38,477 nt of DNA, from the NCBI GenBank assembly GCA_905181725.1, contig CAJIYX010000162.1, positions 1 through 38,477 on the forward strand, in the 5' to 3' direction. Of the stretch, positions 34,379 to 38,477 are shown one piece after another. The stretch's first letter is position 1, and the number at the start of each line of letters is the position of its first letter. This stretch comes from Alphaproteobacteria bacterium UBA830. GTDB lineage: Bacteria > Pseudomonadota > Alphaproteobacteria > MPNO01 > UBA830. The translations under genes were made by a program, and so were the position numbers. The notes beneath the pieces are model-generated. The model saw only the letters and a list, made by a program, of their open reading frames with translations, was not told the DNA's origin and ran no database searches.

Positions 34379-34413
34379 CTGAGCCGGAAACACCCGCCAA
34401 TGGAGAGTTCATC

Positions 34414-36075
34414 ATGAAAGTCTATAAGGCCGTACTCGATCAATTGATCGGCGCAGGCGTCACCTATTTTTCGGGCATGATCGGCTCAACCGCGGCACCC
34501 TATGCCGCGACACTCGCCGACCGGAACGACATGCGCTATATCGGCGTCCGCCACGAACACACCGCCGCCTCTATTCTCGACGCCACGGCGCGCTTAACCG
34601 GCAAGCCGGGTTGCCTCATGGTGCATGGCGCCTCGGGATTTCTGGCGGCCAGTGCCGGGATCGCTTCGGCGGCGCTCGATTCAACGCCCATGTTCATCCT
34701 CAGCGCGACGCAGGAACTCCGCGCCATGGAAAACGGCTGGTGGCAGACCATGAACGTGCAGACCCCGCTGCAGGACGTGCTGAAATGGCAGAAACGGGTG
34801 CAGCGCCCTGATCAGGCAATCGACGCTGTGCGCGCGGCGTTGCGCGAGGCGGTGTCGGGCAAGCCGGGCGTGGCGCAGGTTGATCTGCCGATAGACGTGT
34901 CCGCAGACGATCTCGGATCCGAGGATCTGCCTGATCCCACCCCTGTCAGCACCCCGCTGCACCGCCCGTATCCGGACCCGTCCCGGGTCGAAGAAGCCGC
35001 CGGGCTGTTGCGCAAGGCAGCGCGCCCGGTGCTGCTGGTTGGCGGCGGCGCGATGTACTCAGGTGCGGCGGCGTCACTGGTCGAACTGGCCGAACGGCTG
35101 CACATGCCTATCGTCAATTCGCCGACATCACGCAACGCGGTGCCAGAAACACACCCGCTGGTGCTCGGTCCGTCAGGTATCGTCGGCTATGAGCCTGTCG
35201 GCGACGCGATCCGCGAAGCGGACCTCGTGCTTGCCATCGGCTCGCGCCTGTCAGACCTGCAGACCGCGCGCGGCGACCTGCTGCCCGCCGGTGCACCGAT
35301 CATCCAGGTCGATATCGACAGCGGGGCAATCGGACAGAACCATGCCGTGACCGTCGGTATCACGGCGGATGCCCGCGCATTTACCGAATGCCTCAACAAA
35401 GCGCTATCGGCCCAGGATATAGAGGTTACGTCGGCGCGGCGAGATTGGGCGACCAGCCTGGCTGTGCGCATCACGGACTGGCAACAGGCCTGGTTCGACG
35501 CGATGCCACAGAACGGCAAGGTCCAGCCGCAGGAGATCGTACAGGCGCTGATGACCCTGCCGCCGGAGACCATTTTTACGCATGGCGCGGGTGATCATGG
35601 GTTTTACGGCTACATGGTACCGGTTGCGGCGCCCGGCGCGCATCTGGTATCGACCCGGCTCGGCGCGATGGGCTGCGCGCTCGGCCTCGCGCTCGGCGCC
35701 AAGCTCGCACGACCGGACCAGACCGTGATCGGCTGTGTCGGCGATGGCGATTTCATGCTGCAGATCGGCGACCTGGAAACCATGGCGCGGGAAAACCTTG
35801 CCGCCGTCATGGTGGTGTTCAACAATTTCAGGCTCGGCTCCCAGCGCAAGCGGGTCGAGGCCTATGGCAATGTCATGGGGGTCGATCACGGAAACCCGGA
35901 TTTCGCCAAACTAGCCGATCTGTTCGGCTGCCGAGGGTTCCGCGTAGACACACCCGGCCAGTTCGACGCAACGCTTCGCGAAGCGCTTGCCACCGGCGCG
36001 CCCTGCGTTATCGACGTGATTATGGACCCGGACGCCCGGCCGCCGCGGATCGCGGCCAGCCGGGAAGCCCGTTAA
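34414..36075 (+). CDS. ThDP-dependent enzyme, acetolactate synthase-like large subunit
   Basis: A 553-residue ThDP enzyme with the three domains of the pyruvate oxidase/acetolactate synthase family. The catalytic glutamate is E48 in VRHEHTAASILDA. The central domain runs about 195-330 (ARPVLLVGGGAMYSG, LVLAIGSRLSDLQ). The ThDP/Mg motif GDGDFMLQIGDLETMARENL begins near residue 443 and ends in VVFNNF around 470. A ribosome site GGAGAG precedes the ATG. Members include acetolactate synthase, benzoylformate, oxalyl-CoA and sulphopyruvate decarboxylases and carboligases; none of these can be chosen by eye. No regulatory ilvH-like gene is present, so branched-chain synthesis is unlikely. It lies just after the UbiD-like miniprotein and converges with the aminotransferase. 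Confidence 0.88.
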   Translation: MKVYKAVLDQLIGAGVTYFSGMIGSTAAPYAATLADRNDMRYIGVRHEHTAASILDATARLTGKPGCLMVHGASGFLAASAGIASAALDSTPMFILSATQELRAMENGWWQTMNVQTPLQDVLKWQKRVQRPDQAIDAVRAALREAVSGKPGVAQVDLPIDVSADDLGSEDLPDPTPVSTPLHRPYPDPSRVEEAAGLLRKAARPVLLVGGGAMYSGAAASLVELAERLHMPIVNSPTSRNAVPETHPLVLGPSGIVGYEPVGDAIREADLVLAIGSRLSDLQTARGDLLPAGAPIIQVDIDSGAIGQNHAVTVGITADARAFTECLNKALSAQDIEVTSARRDWATSLAVRITDWQQAWFDAMPQNGKVQPQEIVQALMTLPPETIFTHGAGDHGFYGYMVPVAAPGAHLVSTRLGAMGCALGLALGAKLARPDQTVIGCVGDGDFMLQIGDLETMARENLAAVMVVFNNFRLGSQRKRVEAYGNVMGVDHGNPDFAKLADLFGCRGFRVDTPGQFDATLREALATGAPCVIDVIMDPDARPPRIAASREAR

Positions 36076-36088
36076 TCAGCGGACGCCG

Positions 36089-37234
36089 CTACCGGACGTT
36101 CGTGCCGCCGGTAACCTGAACGAGGGCCTTCTCCAGGCTGGCCACCGTGCGGTCCACGTTGTGCAGCTTATCCAGGCCAAAGAGACCGACGCGGAAGGTG
36201 CGGAAATCGTCAGGCTCGTCGCACATCAGCGGCACGCCGGCTGCGGTCTGAAGACCCGCCGCGGCAAACTTGCTGCCATTGTGGATATCCGGATCATCGG
36301 TGTAGCAGACGACCACACCCGGCGCTTCGAAGCCCGGTGCGGCTAGACTTTTGAAGCCGTGTGCCGCCATCAGCGCACGGACCTTGTCGCCAAGTTCCTG
36401 CTGTTCGTCGCGGACCTTGTCGAAACCGTATTCTTCGGTTTCCTTCATCGATTCATGGAATTTCACGATGGCATCGGTGGGCATTGTCGCGTGATAGGCA
36501 TGCCCGCCGCTTTCATAGGCTTCCATGATCTGCATCCACTTTTTCAGGTCGGCAGAAAAGCTTGAACTTGCGGTGTCATCGATGCGCGTACGCGCCAGTT
36601 CGCTCATCATCACCAGCGCAGAACAGGGAGACGCGCTCCACCCTTTCTGGGGGGCGCTGATCAGCACATCAATGCCGGCTTGCTCCATATCGACCCAGAT
36701 CGTGCCGGAGGCAACGCAGTCGAGGACAAACAGGCCGCCAACTGCATGGACGGCATCGGCGACACCCCGCATGTAATCATCCGGCAGGATCATGCCTGAC
36801 GACGTCTCGACATGCGGTGCGAAGACCACGTCGGGTTTTTCAACGACAATCTGGGCCACGATCTCGTCCAGCGGGACCGGCGCAAACGCTGCCTGGCTGC
36901 CCTCTTCGATCGGCTTGGCTTTGAGGACGATTTCCTTGGACGGAATACCGCCGGCGTCAAAAATCTGCGACCAGCGGAAGCTGAACCAGCCATTGCGGAT
37001 TACCATACACTTCTTGTCATTCCCGAACTGACGGGCAACGGCTTCCATGCCGTAGGTACCGCCACCGGGGACGATCACCACCGAATGCGCGTTGTAGACC
37101 GTCTTCAGCGTCGTCGAGACGTCGGTCATAACCCCTTGAAAAGACTGGGACATATGATTGAGCGAGCGGTCGGTGAAGACCACGGAGTATTCAAGCAGCC
37201 CGTCAGGGTCGATATCGGGATAAAGTGCGGACAT
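36089..37234 (-). CDS. Class V aminotransferase (alanine/serine-glyoxylate or 2-AEP-pyruvate type)
   Basis: A 381-residue PLP enzyme. Start 37234 is fixed by TTGGAGGACGAC just upstream; the frame is open 61 codons further 5'. Features: phosphate-binding loop VPGGGTYGMEAVAR (55-68), the pyridine-nitrogen aspartate D172 in GLFVLDCVASGTIW, and the PLP lysine K197 in SAPQKGWSASPCSALVM. This is the pattern of alanine/serine-glyoxylate and related aminotransferases. The N-terminus LNHMSQSFQGV differs from the usual GP-G/NP-F-VL-A start of that group, so the acceptor is unclear. It is convergent with the ThDP enzyme gene, with only 13 bp between stops. Confidence 0.9.
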   Translation of the reverse strand: MSALYPDIDPDGLLEYSVVFTDRSLNHMSQSFQGVMTDVSTTLKTVYNAHSVVIVPGGGTYGMEAVARQFGNDKKCMVIRNGWFSFRWSQIFDAGGIPSKEIVLKAKPIEEGSQAAFAPVPLDEIVAQIVVEKPDVVFAPHVETSSGMILPDDYMRGVADAVHAVGGLFVLDCVASGTIWVDMEQAGIDVLISAPQKGWSASPCSALVMMSELARTRIDDTASSSFSADLKKWMQIMEAYESGGHAYHATMPTDAIVKFHESMKETEEYGFDKVRDEQQELGDKVRALMAAHGFKSLAAPGFEAPGVVVCYTDDPDIHNGSKFAAAGLQTAAGVPLMCDEPDDFRTFRVGLFGLDKLHNVDRTVASLEKALVQVTGGTNVR

Positions 37235-37640
37235 GTCGTCCTCCAAGTACCGGTGAGTGTTGAGACGGTTTCTGACAGAGGTAGCGTCAAAAGTCACCGG
37301 GGAAACGGCGCTTTTTTGGTCACCGCGATCAAAGATCACGTTGCTTGTTGCGCGCCCGGAAAAGCGCCGGATGAGCCGGAGATCAATCAGGCCGACGGAT
37401 GATTTGTTCACTGACAAATTCGACGCTTTCGATCGCTATCTGATTAAACAGCCTGCGTCAGCGAATTTGCCGGCCGGGCCTCGGCTGGCCGTGCCGTAGA
37501 AGCTCCTGCCTTTGGCGGCGGCCGTATACGGGAGCTTGCCACAGCTATCTCGACAAAGACTTTTTTAGGCTCAAATATTCTTACCGGAAAATATTTCCGA
37601 CATCGTCGGGCTGCTCTTCAAGTGGGGCGGCCGCTAAGCG
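37235..37640. other. Intergenic region upstream of the aminotransferase
   Basis: This 406-bp stretch has no convincing gene. The only notable structure is a small inverted repeat, AAATATT (37573-37579) and AATATTT (37590-37596), in an AT-rich patch 60-70 bp downstream of the flavin monooxygenase stop. A plus-strand open frame (37257-37499) has no start signal or family character. Confidence 0.5.
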
Positions 37641-38477
37641 CTACTCTGCAGCTGCCTCTGTGGCGAAAAACTGGTTCATGGGCCGCGGCAGGCCAAGGTT
37701 TTCGCGGAGCGTCGTGCCTTCATATTCCGTACGGAACAGGCCGCGGCGCTGCAGTTCAGGGATGACCTTGTCGACGACATCGTTCAGCCCTTCGGGCAAG
37801 AACGGGAACATGATCGTGAAACCGTCGCTCGCGCGGGTGTGCAGCCATTCTTCCATCTCATCGGCAATGGTTCCTGCAGTGCCTACCATGGCAAGCCCGG
37901 AATAACCTCCGAGACGCTGGGCAAGCTGGCGCACGGTCAGCCCCTCTTTTTCGGCAGACATGACGGCACGCTCGCGTCCCGACTTTGTGGCATTACTTTC
38001 CGGGATTCCCGGCAGCGGGCCATCGAGGTCGAATTGAGACGCATCGCAGCCCAGTGTAATCGACAGTGATGCAATCGCGCTCTCGATATGAACAAGACTG
38101 TCGAGCTTGGCGCGCTTGGCTTTTGCTTCTTCAACGCTGTCGCCGACGACGACAAAACAACCCGGCATGATCTTCATATACTCGGGATTGCGTCCCATCT
38201 TCTCCATCCGGCCTTTCACATCGGTGTAAAACGCCTGACCTGCTCCAATATCGCGCTGAGAGGTAAACACGGCTTCAGCGGTTTCAGCGGCCAGCTGTCG
38301 GCCGGGCTCGGACGCGCCGGCCTGGACGATCACCGGCCAGCCCTGTACGGGCCGCGCAATATTCAGCGGGCCGGCAACCTTGAAGAATTCGCCCTCATGA
38401 TTGAGCCGGTGCATTTTGTCCGGGTCCATGAAGATGCCGCTCTCCTGATCGCGGATAAACGCATCTTCGGCCCAGCT
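37641..38477 (-). CDS. LLM-class flavin monooxygenase, NtaA/SnaA/DszA type (5' end outside window)
   Basis: The visible 278 residues are the C-terminal part of a roughly 440-460-residue flavin monooxygenase of the nitrilotriacetate/pristinamycin/dibenzothiophene-sulphone group. Diagnostic text starts with SWAEDAFIRDQESGIFMDPD and runs through HRLNHEGEFFKVAGPLNIAR, QGWPVIVQAGASEPGRQLAA and AEAVFTSQRDIGAGQAFY; the C-terminal part has GTAGTIADEMEEWLHTRASD and DGFTIMFPFLPEGLNDVV. Such enzymes use reduced FMN from a partner reductase to cleave C-N or C-S bonds or to oxidise sulphones. The frame stays open through the window edge, so the methionine near 38429 is internal. The reductase is not visible. 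Confidence 0.92.
   Translation of the reverse strand, partial: SWAEDAFIRDQESGIFMDPDKMHRLNHEGEFFKVAGPLNIARPVQGWPVIVQAGASEPGRQLAAETAEAVFTSQRDIGAGQAFYTDVKGRMEKMGRNPEYMKIMPGCFVVVGDSVEEAKAKRAKLDSLVHIESAIASLSITLGCDASQFDLDGPLPGIPESNATKSGRERAVMSAEKEGLTVRQLAQRLGGYSGLAMVGTAGTIADEMEEWLHTRASDGFTIMFPFLPEGLNDVVDKVIPELQRRGLFRTEYEGTTLRENLGLPRPMNQFFATEAAAE

Noticed and set aside
37573..37596. AAATATT/AATATTT inverted repeat as an operator
   Set aside because: Only 7 bp per arm in an AT-rich patch, far from the aminotransferase start and downstream of the monooxygenase stop; too weak to call.
1..38477. tRNA genes, CRISPR arrays, prophage or insertion sequence
   Set aside because: No cloverleaf-like conserved arms, no regularly spaced repeats and no transposase, integrase or phage structural genes were found on either strand by eye.

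Overview
The window is GC-rich, gene-dense bacterial DNA. It looks alphaproteobacterial: it has an SPFH/NfeD pair, a DUF6460-type small membrane protein, a decayed SPOR-domain gene, a TrpB2-type enzyme and short palindromic intergenic repeats common in that class. The assignment rests on gene content and style, not on a marker gene. I saw no rRNA, tRNA, CRISPR array, transposase or integrase.

Layout. 1-4288 (all minus strand): a cut-off NfeD and QmcA-like band-7 protein, a 3' relic of a Rieske oxygenase gene, a signal-less NMT1/THI5-like binding protein, and an intact Rieske oxygenase alpha subunit. 4289-9366 (plus strand): a palindromic repeat, a ligase pseudogene with a deleted core, a frameshifted SPOR pseudogene, an unrecognised membrane-anchored protein, a metallophosphoesterase and a gene-poor stretch with a strong inverted repeat. 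9367-12798: cytochrome P450 and HpaB-type flavin monooxygenase genes, divergent from a MarR regulator across a near-perfect operator that overlaps the monooxygenase promoter. 12907-19247: five DMT/EamA transporters interrupted by a divergent UbiD-family decarboxylase. 19270-22944 (minus): a compact operon of a sixth DMT transporter, a tartrate/D-malate-type dehydrogenase, a GST, a zinc-ribbon membrane miniprotein and an HD-domain protein. 23074-28552: a second UbiD-family enzyme divergent from a quinone-oxidoreductase-like MDR protein; then a second signal-less binding protein divergent from a TauD/TfdA dioxygenase coupled to a probable ferritin-like diiron protein. 28602-32619: an alpha/beta hydrolase, small proteins, a QueG-like Fe-S protein, a broken YHS-domain gene and an aldo/keto reductase. 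32720-38477: a TrpB2-like enzyme, an isolated UbiD N-terminal miniprotein, a ThDP enzyme, a class V aminotransferase and a cut-off NtaA/DszA-type flavin monooxygenase.

Taken together this is a catabolic or detoxification accessory region: several oxygenases (Rieske, P450, HpaB, TauD, LLM and perhaps HD and ferritin-like diiron enzymes), decarboxylases (UbiD twice, ThDP), redox enzymes and six small-metabolite transporters. The substrates cannot be read from the sequence. At least four decayed genes show that the region has been turning over. The leads I would follow first are the two signal-less binding proteins beside oxygenases, the TauD/ferritin-like pair, the HD protein in the dehydrogenase operon and the isolated UbiD N-terminus.
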